NCBI RefSeq assembly: GCF_023101765.2
Contig: NC_064231.1
Span: 2,866,501-2,930,500, forward strand
From: Spodoptera frugiperda
Lineage: Eukaryota > Arthropoda > Insecta > Lepidoptera > Noctuidae
Length of the DNA stretch: 64,000 bases
Direction of reading: 5' to 3'
The notes beneath the pieces were generated by a model. It did no database searches, was not told where the DNA came from, and worked only from the letters and a program-made list of their open reading frames with translations. Shown piece by piece: positions 12,755 to 25,779 of the stretch. The first letter of the stretch is position 1. Every line of letters begins with the position of its first letter. A program made the position numbers and the translations under genes.

Positions 12755-12965
12755 CCTGTACGGTTGATGCGGTGGCTGAGCAACCGGCTGTCGCGCAACG
12801 TGAAGCGGGTTCGATTCTTGTTTCGGGACTCTTTGTGTGATCCACAAATTGTTGTTTCGGGTCTGGATGTCTTGTGTATGTGAACTTATATGTTTGTAAA
12901 TGTTTTCACGACACAGGAGGAAATTCTAATGTGGCAAAACTTTTTAGAGTTGCCTGCATTGGTCA
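12755..12965 (+). repeat. tRNA-derived SINE, family D, copy 1
   Basis: The head contains an A-box-like TGGCTGAGCAACCGG (from about 12772) and a B box GGGTTCGATTC (from about 12807), spaced as in a pol III type 2 promoter. The downstream body ends with ACGACACAGGAGGAAATTCT and TGTGGCAAAACTTTT. The same arrangement, with a degraded A box, occurs at 21.78 kb. The head does not fold as an intact tRNA. Confidence 0.7.
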
Positions 12966-13974
12966 TTATTCAATAATACTGTTTCGGTAATGACCGTTAA
13001 AAATTAAGTGTCTGTTCTACAAATAAGTGTGTCACATCTAGACTGAAGATTTGAAATCAATTGTTTATTTTTTATTTGTTGCTATATACTCTTTACAACT
13101 ACTACTAGTATTTTATTACCAACGTTAGCGTTAAATTATTACGAGCGTGTAATATTAAGTACGATTAATTTAGGCAAATGACGTGTTTATATTCATAATT
13201 AATTAACTATAGAGATTTGTGTGATTCCTAATGAACATTAAAATTAATTTATTGTATCTCATTAAGTCGAAGAATAATATTTCCTTAGTAAAAACCAAGT
13301 GTTCGTTGAAAAACCTTTGGGCATTCCCCTTGAATGCCCAAAATGTGTGGTGTCGATTATAATTTAGTTATTCATGAACAATATACCAAAACCATAAGTT
13401 AGAAATACGCTTTTAGCTTTAGCCAAAATCATAACCGAACGGTCTAGCAGTTAGCAGCCTGCAACGTATTAGGCAATGATATTATTTAAAACCTCATTGG
13501 TACAATTTTGAATATAGCAAGCCGTTAAGCAACTTATTGTTTTGTTACTATGTTTGTTTGTTATTAATGAAAGAGATGAACAATAGATACATTTACGAGA
13601 ATTACAAGTGTATCTTATAGGTTTCTTGCAAATCATATTTAAGTTTGGGAGTTCCCAAACCTGTACTTAAGATTTTCCAAGACTATCATACAAACATTCG
13701 CATTTATAATATGAGTAACATACAATATGCACCTTGAAAAAACTCATGACGTTGTTTCACAAATACGTAGATACGTGTCATTTGTAATTTCCAGTTGACT
13801 ACTTAACCGACGTTATCATTCCGTTCAATCAGTCAATTTGTCTTTTTTTTCTCGGTCAAAAATATCACATTTATCTGTGGCTCAACAAATAGTCATTTGC
13901 ATACAATGCCTGTAATTACTGGCACAATACTTGCTTGTTTATTGACAAAACACCCACGATGGGACGACAATACC
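12966..13974. other. AT-rich intergenic DNA with two perfect small hairpins
   Basis: No gene is seen. A perfect 11-bp inverted repeat with a 5-nt loop lies at 13316-13342 (TTTGGGCATTC/GAATGCCCAAA). A near-palindrome, GTTTGGGAGTTCCCAAAC, lies near 13647. Both may be MITE relics. Confidence 0.5.
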
Positions 13975-14045
13975 TATACCATGTTTTTATGGGATAAGGA
14001 GGCATATGAGACAGATTACCTGATGGTAAGCGATCAACGCCAACT
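13975..14045 (-). repeat. Fragment of the 12.2-kb retroelement tail, inverted
   Basis: TTTTTATGGGATAAGGAGGC and ATTACCTGATGGTAAGCGAT resemble the reverse complement of the tail at 12.3 kb (which has TTACCATCAGGTGAT). A 65-codon ORF overlaps it by chance. Confidence 0.45.
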
Positions 14046-14060
14046 ATTACACTTCAAGAC

Positions 14061-14194
14061 ACTTACCTTAGTATTGAAATTTCCTTGGCTCTGATTGGCT
14101 GATTTATTCGAGCCAGCCAATCAGAGCTCCGAATGCGCTGTCGTTTCAATTACTTTAAAACTTTAAACGTAAAACATACTCGTACTAAGGGTAC
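14061..14194. mobile_element. Short MITE, family C, copy 2, with internal hairpin
   Basis: It shares ends with the copy at 11.8 kb: ACCTTAGTA on the left and ACTCGTACTAAGGGTAC on the right. Inside, GCTCTGATTGGCTG (14088-14101) and CAGCCAATCAGAGC (14114-14127) form a perfect 14-bp hairpin with a 12-nt loop. Confidence 0.7.
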
Positions 14195-14400
14195 AGAAGA
14201 CAACAACCTCACAACTCCACAAGAGCGTTGATAGCCTTTTAGGTGAATTGGGCCTCCTCGGAAACCTCACTCACTCGGTGAAACATAACGCATATAAGCA
14301 TTGCCTCACGACGGTTTTCTATGAGGCCGTGATATCACTCCATTCGAGCCAAACCATATTGGTGCTCTCGCACTTAAAAAGTCTATCTTAAAATATTTTG

Positions 14401-14408
14401 TGACGTCA
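14401..14408. promoter_or_regulatory. Perfect CRE-type palindrome
   Basis: TGACGTCA lies in an otherwise AT-rich stretch. It is one of five perfect copies in the window. No transcription start is evident beside it. Confidence 0.25.
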
Positions 14409-14812
14409 TCATATATACTCCCAAAGAATTTCTAATGGCATACCTATGCTCGTATGCTGTTCAATATGACGTATTTAAAAAATATTTATCCTGGTGACTC
14501 AATTAAAATTGGTATTTACACAAATCCATTTTCTGTACAAACTCATTAGTGAGATTACTCGTCTAGACTTTGGGCTGAGAAAATATAATTTATCTTATAA
14601 TGAAAATGTATTTAGGTAATTAGTCAAAGATTTTGTTTGTTTTTTGACATAAAAGTATCTCTATGACTAATAATGAAACTGTTGTATGTGATGATCATTT
14701 ATTTTCATGCCTGAATACAGTTCCTCAATAATGTTTAATACGAAGAACTATGTATTTGATTGAATCGAGAAATGAGCGGCAGCATCCTTTATGGTCTAAA
14801 TTATATAATACT

Positions 14813-14868
14813 GACTAAAAGCCACATCGTTTCTATTCCTGCTCTTCAAGCCGGAGCCCCTCTCTGAA
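14813..14868 (+). repeat. SINE-like family A, copy 3 (fragment)
   Basis: Only the middle and tail survive: GACTAAAAGCCACATCGTTT, then CTGCTCTTCAAGCCGGAGCC. Confidence 0.65.
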
Positions 14869-14869
14869 T

Positions 14870-15465
14870 AATGATATGTTGTGGTACTAACAACTTAATA
14901 TTTGTCAAGAAACTAAGTACACACGCAGATTATATCTTTCAGTTCAACGTTACTTAAATAGAATAGCTGAAGCTGAAAATTCTATAGCCAAGGTATTCTT
15001 AGTAAGACTAAAGTAGCTATTGTCCGCAGCATCACGGATCTAAGGCCATTGTACTTGAAGCGTACTTTAGTCAGAAGCTATGCGTACACGCCGGTCAACC
15101 GCTAGAATGAGAAGTTAAGACTTTTTGGAAATGTCTGTCGCTTTATTTTCGTCATGTTTTTACTAGAATAAGTTTAACTATTACCTATTTAAGTCTTAAA
15201 CTAGTTGCATGATGTGAAGATGATACGTGAAAGAAGAATATAGGTACGAAGATACTTAAAAAATTTATGATATTTTGTTGAAGAGGTGAATACAGATAAG
15301 ATTGTATTTAAATTATAAATTACTTAACATTGTGGGAAAGTTAAGTAGTCTAAATAATAATTTTTGATAAAAAAATAGTTCAAAGATTGTCCTGACATTT
15401 GTTTCACTTTGCAAAATAGACCTTTACGATTAGGAAAATGTATTTGTATCTAAATAATTATTTAT
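14870..15465. other. AT-rich intergenic DNA, no gene seen
   Basis: No ORF of interest, RNA gene or recognisable repeat is supported in this stretch. Confidence 0.5.
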
Positions 15466-15469
15466 CTAT

Positions 15470-15497
15470 CTATCTAAATAAATAGTTATTTAGATAG
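15470..15497. repeat. Perfect 12-bp inverted repeat
   Basis: CTATCTAAATAA and TTATTTAGATAG flank a 4-nt loop. A TATC microsatellite run abuts the left arm. It could extrude as a cruciform or be a MITE end. Confidence 0.55.
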
Positions 15498-15577
15498 AAA
15501 TAACTATTCGCGCCGCCCATGGACACTTATAAGCATAAATACTTTCACTGCATAGGTATGTCGCAGCAATATGATAA

Positions 15578-15715
15578 AAACAGGGATTTGGCCAAATCTC
15601 TAAGGGATTTGATCAAACCACGGAGGATGTCAAAATAACAACACGATTTTATCATTTCCCTAAACAAATCTGGTGATTTGACAAATCCCTAAATTGATTC
15701 AGTGAAATGATAATG
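15578..15715. repeat. MITE-like palindromic repeat (GGGATTTG family)
   Basis: A near-perfect palindrome, AGGGATTTGGCCAAATCTCT (about 15582), is followed by AGGGATTTGATCAAACC. After about 70 bp comes the inverted counterpart, TTTGACAAATCCCTAAA. This gives a nested hairpin with no coding potential. I recall related sequences as dispersed in moths. Confidence 0.5.
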
Positions 15716-15719
15716 CTAG

Positions 15720-18200
15720 TGAAGTGACAGAACCGAATCGCTGCAAAACCGATAGAGCAGACAAGACTACGTGCAGTCTACTATAACAATTTAAAATCCG
15801 CCTAAATCCATACTTTCTGTATAAATCAAAGATGTAACTAGATAAGAACTAGGACACATCCACAGGATGTCTGCAAACTACTCGAGTTAGTTTAACATAA
15901 ACAAACTAACTACGGTAAACTTACTAGGTAGATAAATAAAGTTTTAGTTTTATTAACTAGTAGTTAGTACCTGGTTAGTACCTGGAACAGATTTAATTGG
16001 ATTGTTTTATTAAGGAATTATCTAAATTGTTAGGAAATCAGCGTCAATATGGATGACGACGGGGTATGAAAATAAAAATCTATTTAGTCTTTCAGTTGGA
16101 TAACGAAAAAATATTTGACATGTATTTTTTATTTTGTCACATGTATAACATAACAATATTTAAATAAAAAAAATAAAGTTAAAGAGTGGGAGCAAATACG
16201 TAATTTCTACGTATAAAACGTACCTAGAAGTGTCGTCACGCGATATTTCAAATCAATATATTTTCGAAAGTATTTGTGTCCTTAAGTTGCTTATAGTTTT
16301 CTTTAGTAATAGTTATTTGTTTTATATCTTGCAGTATGCTATAATAATCCTATAAATAGCACGCGTTGGTCATTGGTTATTAGAATTATTGTTACCTTTA
16401 TTTACTTAACAATAGCACATTCGTGAAATAGTTGGCATCTTTTAGTAACTACGTATAAGGTACAAGGCACTGATAGCGCCCACCTTATTTCATAATCCTT
16501 GTAAAATCTTGCAGATAAATAAAGGAAAAAAAGCATATTGGCATTTATAATATATTATTATAAATATCTAAAAAACTAGTACAGTAGATACTTTTAAAAA
16601 ACATGACATTAAACCATTTTAGGAGGTGGGCCATTTTTGGCCACTGTACCTATTTGTCTTTGCAATAATTATAGGTTACCTCAATGGAATATCATAAGCC
16701 AATAATTGGAGCAGCTATATGATCTACACAAACCATACAGTCGATAAACCTAAAGATAAATCTGCTAAGTAAGTAGTAGTAGCAGTAACAATGTTTGAAC
16801 AAGGGATCAAACATGCGTCTCATTTGACGAATCTTACTCCTCAACAATAATTATAGAGTAAGAAAATTTTAACGCGTCCGTAATTAAAAAGTTAGAGGCC
16901 GAAGCTATCAACGTATCCACCATTATCAAACAAAACGGTCTAAGTAAATTATTAACGTCGATAAAAACGCTATAAACCCTTCCTTACGCCTTGACATCAG
17001 TAATAAACCTAATATACCCGGTACCATTGGCACATAATAGCAACACCGGCAATTAAAACAGCTGACGTATAACAGTTAATTTCGTTATCAGATCTCTTTT
17101 CATATTCATTATTTTTTTCATGTGGCAACACCGCAAGGTTGCGCCGATCTTCGCCGTAGGAATTGTTTAGTCGAATTAGATTTTGATGCAAATTACTGGT
17201 TTTCCGGGCGCCATTGTTTTGAGCCTGCGAAATTAGTACGCATATATGAATTGTAATTTGTTGTTTTGTGATTCATATTATCCTTCTATTAAGTGGGAAA
17301 TAATAAGTTAAGTTTAACAGCTTCAACCCATTACCATAAACTATTAAAACACTAATTACCTGTATTTTGAAAAAAGTTGGCCTTCATTTGAATTCAGAAG
17401 TCTCTGATTGTTTTTCGTACATTATCCTTTTTTTATTTGTCATCTCATAAATATATTCAAATTGTAATTTAATTTGACGTTTCAAAATAATCCATACGTA
17501 TTCAACAATTAACAAGGCAGAATATCCGCAAGCGTTCACGTCCCGGCGGGCGCTTAGCAAATGGTCGGTCATTTATTCCGGTACCATCTGTTGGAGCCAT
17601 TACTCCGTCCCACACTGTAATTAATGCCCAAACAAACACTCATTAATTTCAACCAACTACTCCTATTCAAGTTACTTTGACAATGCCATTACTGGAATGC
17701 AAACGAAACTTTTTGACAGCGGACTTTTTGACAGATCTCAAACCGCGGCCATTTTGTAAAATTATTTAACTTTCGAACTTCAGTGACGGTTGAGCGTTTT
17801 CGAAATCCTTGTTAATCTGATGAAGTTGTTAATTGTTTTGGAACTTTTGCGAACTTTATTGAGATCTTACTTTTATCTGTTTCTGGAAAAGTGTATTTAC
17901 GAGTCGTCTGGGTTAAAAGGACGAGATTTACCTACGTTTATTATCTTGCTAGTTTAAAAGTTATTCTGAGAAGGAACAACCTATTTAAAATAATTTACAT
18001 ATCCGTTGTGCGTTGATAGCGTTAGCACTACAACTAAATCGAATAAATGGATATCTACTAATAGCTCTATTGACGCTATTTTGACTCTTAGCACGCGATA
18101 AAATGAAATGCCAGTTGATTAATTGTAAGAAGAACCTATTATAAGATGACAGATTAATTGATGGACTAATAATGTAAGAATACGAAGTACCTAATAATAT
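15720..18200. other. AT-rich intergenic DNA, no gene seen
   Basis: ORFs of 60-62 codons at 17009-17191 and 17384-17572 (minus) have no recognisable domains. One further TGGCCA palindrome in a GGGCCATTTTTGGCCA context occurs at 16638. No RNA gene is supported. Confidence 0.5.
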
Positions 18201-18228
18201 CATGACTTTTCCTTTAACCCGTGGTGTT

Positions 18229-18275
18229 CCGGAATGCGGATCAAATGCAAAGTTATGCATGGATCCGCATTCCGG
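18229..18275. mobile_element. Hairpin, probable MITE relic
   Basis: Perfect 14-bp arms CCGGAATGCGGATC (18229-18242) and GATCCGCATTCCGG (18262-18275) flank a 19-nt loop that itself contains ATGCA and TGCAT. The GC-rich stem contrasts with the AT-rich flanks. Confidence 0.6.
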
Positions 18276-18758
18276 ACATATTTTCAAGAGATAATGAGAC
18301 ATTAAATTAGCAAAAAGTCCAATACAAACACAAAATGTTTAATACCTATATGATACGTTTACGTTCACCAAGCTACCAAATCAAATCTGCTAATCAAGCA
18401 TAGTTTTCCTATCTGGCTTCTGTTCAAAGCCTCACATAGGAAGGTCACGCTTCCAGAATCTCAGTATCTTAAGTTGACAAAAGCATTGTAGTCATGATCA
18501 CACGTCTCGCCTTGACTTGCGCAATTCAATGAACATTAAGTAACGTGATTATCCAACGACTTGCGCCGGCGCCGTGGGAACCGTCACAGAAGCTGTAACA
18601 CATCGACACGCGGCTCTCTGTTTAGTCTGTGGTCTGTTGGTGCACCGAAATACAGGATGACTTCGTATCAATATCTGAGTTATGAGTTAGGCAGAAACTA
18701 GAATCTACGGTTTGCATTCCATTTATGCCATTTCCTTTCTCGGATAGAAAATACATAA

Positions 18759-18925
18759 TGGTAATCATCCAATGACTTTTCCCGCTTTATGTGAGGAAGA
18801 AGTGTCAGACTTTTACTGACTAAAACACACCCTTTTTCTTCTCCTGCTCTTCGAGCCGGATTCCCAGCATCCGTTTCAGGGATCAGCCCTACTGAGCCCC
18901 ATAATATGTGGTGGTCTGATGAATC
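18759..18925 (+). repeat. SINE-like family A, copy 4
   Basis: Head GGTAATCATCCAATGACTTT, middle GTGTCAGACTTTTACTGACT, then CTGCTCTTCGAGCCGGATTC. This copy keeps a longer tail (ATCAGCCCTACTGAGCCCC, then GTGGTGGTCTGATGAATC) that the others lack, so it is the most complete in the window. Confidence 0.75.
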
Positions 18926-21770
18926 TTTGAAGTAAAGATGCTATGATCGAATAACGGAAAAGTCCAAAACTGATTTTACCTTTTTCCACTAAAAGGTGTT
19001 TTTTAATCTACATTGCATACAGGGCATTGTTCTTGAAGTATGGTACAATTATAAAACCATCCTGTACTTATATCACGTTAAAAGGGCCCATGCTCTCATT
19101 TTTAATTGTTTATTGTGGTCTTAAATAGGTTATGGTGTCACTTTGAAGTAAACAATTGTTCTCTAGACATGTCATAATATACGATTAAATAATTGTGCTA
19201 CAATTAACAAATGTCAGTAACCATGCGATGCATTTTAGGTTTATAGTGTAGAGATATGAAACAGATAATATTATATCAAAGATTCTAACTAAGTCTGTGT
19301 GCTCCATCTTCGGCCACATCTTTGCTTCGCCGTACGCGCCGCGACTTATCAACACTAAAAAAAGATAGACAGACTAGCTCATTGGTTGAACAACGTAATA
19401 CATCAAAAACAGGAGAAAAGAACTAAGATAGTCATCACGATTGAGTGAGTACTATCTTATCGTAAGTATTTTCCGTAATTTCTCGAGAATCAACATTAGC
19501 CCGCATCACATGGCCGAGCCGCTATTTGACACGAAGCCATTAAATACAGAAACCTGTATTACCACTCCGTAACCCTGACATAAGGAAAACTAATAAACAA
19601 ATAACACTAATATGCATTTCTATATCAACCAAGATAAAAATATGGCATTAAAGAAATATACCTAAAACTAAATCAACAATTTGAACACACCTTATGACGT
19701 GAAAAGACTATTTTAAACGTAAAGACTGCAATTTCCACATGACAGCTTGACGTAAACAAGACGTCAAGCTATAATTTAAAAATGGAACACAAAAACTACT
19801 AAGCGCCATGTTAATTATTATTAGCACAAAAGTGATTTACAAAAAAGGAAATAAAAGTGATTTGGATGCGTATACGCAACTTCCTGCGGGCAACTGTTGA
19901 CGTCATTATGCAGGGTGACAATGAACATTTGTGGTTATTGTGGACTGATAAAGTCAGCCCTCGACCTAAAAACGTGTCCTATTTAAAGTATTGATTTCGT
20001 ATAGCGAAAATGGTTATCAAACTCTTTCGTTTTGCGATGTTGCTGGCTGATAAATAATTTTGTAAGCTTCCATACCGTTAGGCCGAATTCGAAATTCAAA
20101 TTAATATTTGAGGTTATAGTTAACTTATTAACCTTTATTTATGAAAGTAACGAACATTACGCAATGTAACTAGTATGATGTATTCCTAATCCATTGTTAA
20201 TATGTGTCTATTAGGTAATTGATAGACTTTTACATAAAAACAACTTAATTTCAATGAATCAGCATAATGTTTACAAATCGCTTTCATGACAGGCCATATC
20301 ACATTATTATAATAAAAAGCATGACATTAAACATCTCCATCATGAATTGGTTAAAAAGTTATATTTTAACGCATAACATGCAAACCTATCTTGTATAACA
20401 TATAATATGTAGTTTTCCGAAACCTTTTTCCTCTTTGTAAAAAAGGCAGATTAACATTTTAAAATAAACAACTCAATCAGAGTCCATTCCCGGCTCGAAA
20501 ATAAAAGTGACATTTTCACGATTTTCCCGCGTCGCGATGGCCGGCCTGGTATTGCCAACATACGCGTGACAATTAGGGCGCGACGCCTCGCCATTCCTCT
20601 CTGAATACGTTAATTAAACAAGATAAATAACTGTTGGTACGACAAATATACTTTGTTTGATAACTGATAATACAGTCACAAAGTTTCACAAGATTTTTTG
20701 TGTTGAATGCATGAGAAAGTAACTTTCTGCTGCTGTGAGCCCGTGATATTGATAGTTCAATAGGATTGTGGGAATTAATATAAAATGGCGTCTTGCTCAA
20801 CAAATGTGTGTAAATGAATGTACAAATTAATGTTTATATTGTTGTGTGTAAGTTTGGTGTTACGTAATTTAGTTACCGTTACATTTTTCCGAGTCTTAAC
20901 GATGCAATGATATAAATTAAATTAACTTGAACTTTGGATAGTTTCAAATATAAAATTGAAAATGATAAAGCTAATTTAGTAGTAAGTTGCGCGGCGCTGC
21001 TCATGAAGAAGAGTCTCTCTGTAACTCCAAACTAGTAAAGCTTTTCTCCATTAATATAAACCGCTTTAGTTCTTTTAGCATGTCTCACGACAGTTATTAT
21101 AAAAAATGACAATCTATTTTATACTTGTTTTATTTACACAGAACTAAATGAATTAGGTACTAAAAAACAATAGCTCACTGAATAAATGTGTTGTCCATTG
21201 TCCGCCAATTTTCCAGATTTTCCTTTTCGCCACCTCAGAGATTATTAATCAATTGAGCTTAGTTTTTAAAGAAACCATTTGAGTCTCACTACATTTCAAC
21301 CTACCACCATTTAGTATTAAGTTTGACTTGACATTAAAAGAAACATACCTATTATTCCTACCACCTTCAGAGATATTTGCGTCATTCCTTTCTGCTTTTG
21401 TCCTCTGTTTGTGTAGTATTAAAGAGTTCGTCTGGGGCGAGTTGGCTCGCTATTATTTTACTTACACTTGTACAAATACAAACAGCATTATCATACAGTT
21501 CTGTGAAAACCCACAAGGCCGTAAAAGCTGTTCATGCAAGTGCAACGTATCTCTTCGATACACGTATCGTATTTTGTTTTGTGTACGTAACCAATTTTAT
21601 TTGGTGCGTTCTGGAATATGATCTCTCTCGTAGAAAATGAAATAATAGATACTTATTATTATTGACAAGGTTTTTTAAATCTTTCTATTGATTGTAAATT
21701 AGGTTATTTTAAGTTCTTAAAAGTTAACATAAACTCCTGATATTATCTATAGGATAATATGACTGCACTG
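18926..21770. other. Intergenic DNA, no gene seen
   Basis: There is a perfect 10-bp inverted repeat at 19744-19770 (AGCTTGACGT/ACGTCAAGCT) and a perfect CRE (TGACGTCA) at 19898-19905. GC-richer patches near 19.31-19.35 and 20.52-20.59 kb have no ORF. ORFs of 87-97 codons at 21328-21640 overlap each other and look like chance. Confidence 0.45.
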
Positions 21771-21774
21771 TTAA

Positions 21775-21925
21775 TGTGTAATGGTGGTCGCGCAACGTGT
21801 AGCGGGTTCGATTCTCGCACAGATCAACTATTTGTATGCAGATGTAACGATAACACGAACGATACGACACGATATGTATAACACGATACAGGAAAAAGTC
21901 TTTGTATGTGGCAACGTTCTTTTAA
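21775..21925 (+). repeat. tRNA-derived SINE, family D, copy 2
   Basis: GGTGGTCGCGCAACGTGTAG followed by the B box CGGGTTCGATTCTCG (about 21803) matches the copy at 12.8 kb. The shared tail (ACACGATACAGGAAAAAGTC, then GTATGTGGCAACGTTC) is present. The A box is degraded. Confidence 0.65.
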
Positions 21926-22529
21926 AGGAAAAACGATAGACGAAATAGCATACTTAGGTTAAAATAAAAACATTTTTGTTAATGCACATAGTAAATGTGA
22001 TGCAAACGCGACAAACTTTATGCTACCATTCCACTATAAAACTCACTGAAGCAAAGTACGTAGTGGCATTTCCTTTTACAATTATTTTACTACCAGCCAA
22101 AAGGCACCGAGATTTTCTCGTGACTTTAAAAATGTTCCAACAAATGCTAGCCCTGCTATTTCCTACCCCGAGAGGTTTTATTATCTACAGCGAGCACTCG
22201 CTGTTGGACTCCAGACACAAAATGCACTGGGATTTATTCTGTCATATATTTTATGTTTTGCTTTACTATAATTGCTAGCACATCTACAAATGTGCGGTTT
22301 TAAAATCCTTGTTGAGGTATGGTTTTGCGTGTGGACGTATATTTTGTTTTAGCTTGTTTTCTTTGGATTATGGCCTAATGGCTTTTACAATTTTAGATAG
22401 GCAATACATGTATATCTTTTTTCTTAAACCATATTGTAAGCTACTAATTGTTGTTCTTTGACATTTGAGTTTATTTGAAATCTTTCAAGGAAGGATAGCC
22501 ATCTGTAATTCTGGCGCTTTAAAATTAAG
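21926..22529. other. AT-rich intergenic DNA, no gene seen
   Basis: A 100-codon plus-strand ORF (21976-22278) has no recognised domain, no homologous repeat and no splice context. I do not call it a gene. Confidence 0.45.
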
Positions 22530-22592
22530 CCTATAAAAAAACATACCGGCCGAATAGAGAACCTCCTCCTTTTCGGGAAGTCGATTAAAAAG
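22530..22592 (+). repeat. Dispersed repeat fragment
   Basis: GGCCGAATAGAGAACCTCCT, CCTTTTCGGGAAGTCGATT and then AAAAA resemble the 3' terminus of a widespread lepidopteran element. Only about 60 bp survive. Confidence 0.4.
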
Positions 22593-22989
22593 CAGCATAA
22601 TCGAAATCAAATCTTACTATTGTCAAAAACGTGCTTATTTTTTTAATTATGACACTGAATACTACCGCAGATACGCGAATAAGAAGAAATCTTATAAAGA
22701 TTATATTTATTACTTAGTTATTGTCTGCACCGTGCTTAGTCAAGGACTAGTAGTCACATCATTATCTCGTGCTGATTGCTTGCCAGTTCCACTTGTTTTA
22801 ATTAAACGGGACAGCGCCAATTAAATACTTGTAAGGCTATCTCCTTACATTGACAACTAGGTAAGCTATTAAATGTATCCCTAGGGAAAAATCGACAAGG
22901 GTCCATTAGGTCTGCATGAAAAATTAGTTTATTATTAAAAAATTGTATGTTTATTTGGTCAAAGTCGAAGCATTTGTATCATCTGTTTG

Positions 22990-23045
22990 TCAGTGAAGCT
23001 AGATGCTCGTTCTTCGAATGGAGAAGAACGAGCAAGAAACTCCAT
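22990..23045 (+). repeat. Repeat fragment with 12-bp perfect hairpin
   Basis: TGCTCGTTCTTC (23004-23015) and GAAGAACGAGCA (23023-23034) flank a 7-nt loop, followed by AGAAACTCC. A related AGAAGAACCGGCAAGAAACT block occurs at 31.8 kb. Confidence 0.5.
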
Positions 23046-23049
23046 GTCA

Positions 23050-24635
23050 TCTTAGGTAATTAAGTGAAAAACCTCATATTGCGCAGGTAAACACGCAAAT
23101 TACAACAAGACAAACAAAGCAATAACCGCTTTTAAAACAAAATGGAGAACCGAAATTCACCACATAAACACAACACTAAATGTCATAATAGTTTAAGTTT
23201 AAAGTAAATTGCATATGTAAGGCGTAAGGCAACCCAGTAATTATTGCCGACGAACCAATTTACGTCACTAGCCAGCCACATATCCCAGAGAATGCAATTA
23301 TGCAATTAGTTTTATGAACAAATCCAGTTACCTACATACATGCATTGTGAACTTTTGTGTTACAGTTCAACTCAGTGGATAGAATGGCATCATGTGCATA
23401 GAGTTGCGAAATTGTTTTATAACATTTTGACTAATCAGTAACTAGTCACCTAATTGACATCAACTTTAGTGGTTTGTGGAAAGCTAATCCTAATTGGTTC
23501 GATTAATAATACTTCAAGTTAACCGAAGAATCAACTTTCATCAACCTCAGCCTACTTATCCATAAAAGGGCTAACAACAATCGAACAAAACGATATTTTC
23601 AATAATTTTAGAAACTACCGATAAAAACCTCTTTAATTAAAACCCTATCCAATCAGAAGCGATGCCAACTTACAAATACCAATTAAAAAGAAATAAAACA
23701 TCGTTCAAATTCGGAACGCAGAACGAAAACAAAAGCGTATTTTAAAAAATGTTCTGATTCGAACAAAATGGCGTTCCCCGATGGTGGTCGGCAAACAATC
23801 TGTGGCCCAGTTGCCTACGGGCCTACATAATATAGCGTAACAATCGTGTCAGCGATTCACTGTGTTTACTCGTCGCTGCGGTTGTAAATTGCTGAACATT
23901 GTAACTGGCGATTAACAGGAGATTAGCCCGCGACGCGAATAAAGTCAACAATATGACGCTCTTCAATTTTGAGCGACGCCGCGACGGTTGACGCATACTA
24001 AGCGTCTTGTTTTCCGGTTGAACTTGATATATTCAAATCAAAAGTTGTTATTTTGATAAACATAGAAGTTCTGTGACACAAACATTTTGTTGTAAGTCCC
24101 TAAGCAGTAGTAAATAAGAAATGGGTAAAACTTTTCATCCCCAGTGGTTGCATTTCGATTACATAGAGAGATACTTCAATATAAAACGAAATATATATCT
24201 ATATTAACCCAGTACCTAGGCACATCGTTTTGCTTTTTAATATTCTAGTCTGCAACGCCAAAGGCAAACTCAACATTGAGAAGGCAAGCTGAAAGCTATG
24301 GAAGTTCCATTTTCGAATGAAAATTTTTCTAGTGCAACCTGTGCCATGCGGTTTTATGCACGTAGTAGTACATAGGTACACAAACTGTTAACACAGATTA
24401 TTAAATTATATGACGTGATCATTTATCTTACCTACAGCTCCGTGTTAGTCTAAAATGAGTTTTATCTTTTAAACTTATAAAGTCCAAAATAATTAATTCA
24501 ATATAATTCCAAAGCGACTCCAATGAAATAACTAAATAAACAATCGTGCTAGTAAACAATAAAAATAAGACCTACAAAAATATTATGACATTCGAATTAC
24601 AAAACGAAAAAAAAAAAATCTCAACACAAATTATC
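23050..24635. other. Intergenic DNA, no gene seen
   Basis: No coding exon is supported. A GC-richer patch at about 23.77-24.0 kb (AAATGGCGTTCCCCGATGG, then GACGCCGCGACGG) has regulatory-type composition but no ORF. Confidence 0.4.
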
Positions 24636-24639
24636 GTAA

Positions 24640-24707
24640 CCGGCGTGGATGACGTCACACGCCACAAGATGGCGTCCGCGATCATGTGTGGCTAGAGTTA
24701 GGTAAGG
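24640..24707 (+). promoter_or_regulatory. Candidate CRE/YY1-type promoter with short first exon
   Basis: A perfect CRE (TGACGTCA, 24650-24657) is followed 10 bp later by AAGATGGCG, a YY1-type element that often sits just downstream of start sites. About 25 bp further on is a strong splice donor, TTAG|GTAAGG (intron from 24702). This would make a short non-coding exon 1, about 24665-24701, joining across 3.5 kb to the acceptor at 28241 and supplying the 5' UTR of the gene at 28305. Promoter and exon are inferences from motifs. Confidence 0.35.
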
Positions 24708-24709
24708 TG

Positions 24710-25775
24710 CAGTGACCCCGGCCAATGTTAATGTCAGCTGTTACGACTGGCCTACACGAGATGTATTGACGAACCATGGATTTACTACTGGGAAGTAAAC
24801 AAAACTTGACACTAATTTTAACTCAACACTACTTAACGTTAACGATTTTATTTCTTTTCTTAAGAAAGCTTAAAAGTATGAACACAATAAAAAATATTTA
24901 GTCACGGTTTTTTCTTTGTTGTTTTTTCGTAATATAAATCTTGACGCTCTCGCATTAATACAAAAAGTCGGTTGACTAACAAGAACCATTGTCTATTTAG
25001 GCTTACACTTAAATCCAGTTGCGTATTCTTTCACATTTTCTTACAAATTAATAGTACCGTTGATACCATCGTAATCAAAAACTATTTTTCACTTGTAGAA
25101 TTGAGCAGAATTCACAAATTTCATTTACAGATCGAGTGCCTACTTACTATCTGTGTTGATGACTCTTAAAATAGTGAAACTTAATACACTGTCGATGATG
25201 TTGAACAGAACTTCCTTCCTTTTGAAGTGGTTCACCTAAATGCCTATAGATCTAAACATTTAGGCTATCGGCCTAATGTTAGTGTAACTAGCGGAGATTT
25301 AAAACAACTTCGTGTATGAGGCATTTCCGCAGGTAACAGATTTGGCACAATTAGCTACGAAAGTAAAGAAAGTGTTTCGTTCACTCACAATCTGTGGAAG
25401 AGCTCCGCTCCGTATTATGTCTGTTAGAAAATGTACGAAATGGCGCTAAACGCTTCGCATTGTTCGACGGCGGTAGGGCTGCCCGTTTAATCTTTGTTTC
25501 TCTTCATTTATCATGATATTCAGCAGCTGGGGACGCTATAAACAGCTTCTCTCTTAATAACCTATCCTTTGATTTCCCCCGAGCACATTTTCAATCTTTT
25601 CATTTTTTAACAACCCTAATTTATCATCAGAAGTTACAAATTGGACCGAAATAGAAAAAGTGACTAATGAAACTGTCCGCAGCGTTCATAACTCACTCGA
25701 GCAATAAATGAACAAGCCCAACATTGTGGTAGGGAGAGCAATTAGAATGAACAAAGCATATTTGTAGATAGCACT
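24710..25775. other. AT-rich, presumed intron or intergenic, no feature
   Basis: No ORF with recognisable content, RNA gene or repeat is supported. Confidence 0.4.
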
Positions 25776-25779
25776 TGAT

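Noticed and set aside
12755..12840. tRNA gene suggested by A- and B-box sequences
   Set aside because: No cloverleaf with acceptor and anticodon stems is visible, and the same head and tail recur at 21.78 kb, so it is a tRNA-derived SINE.
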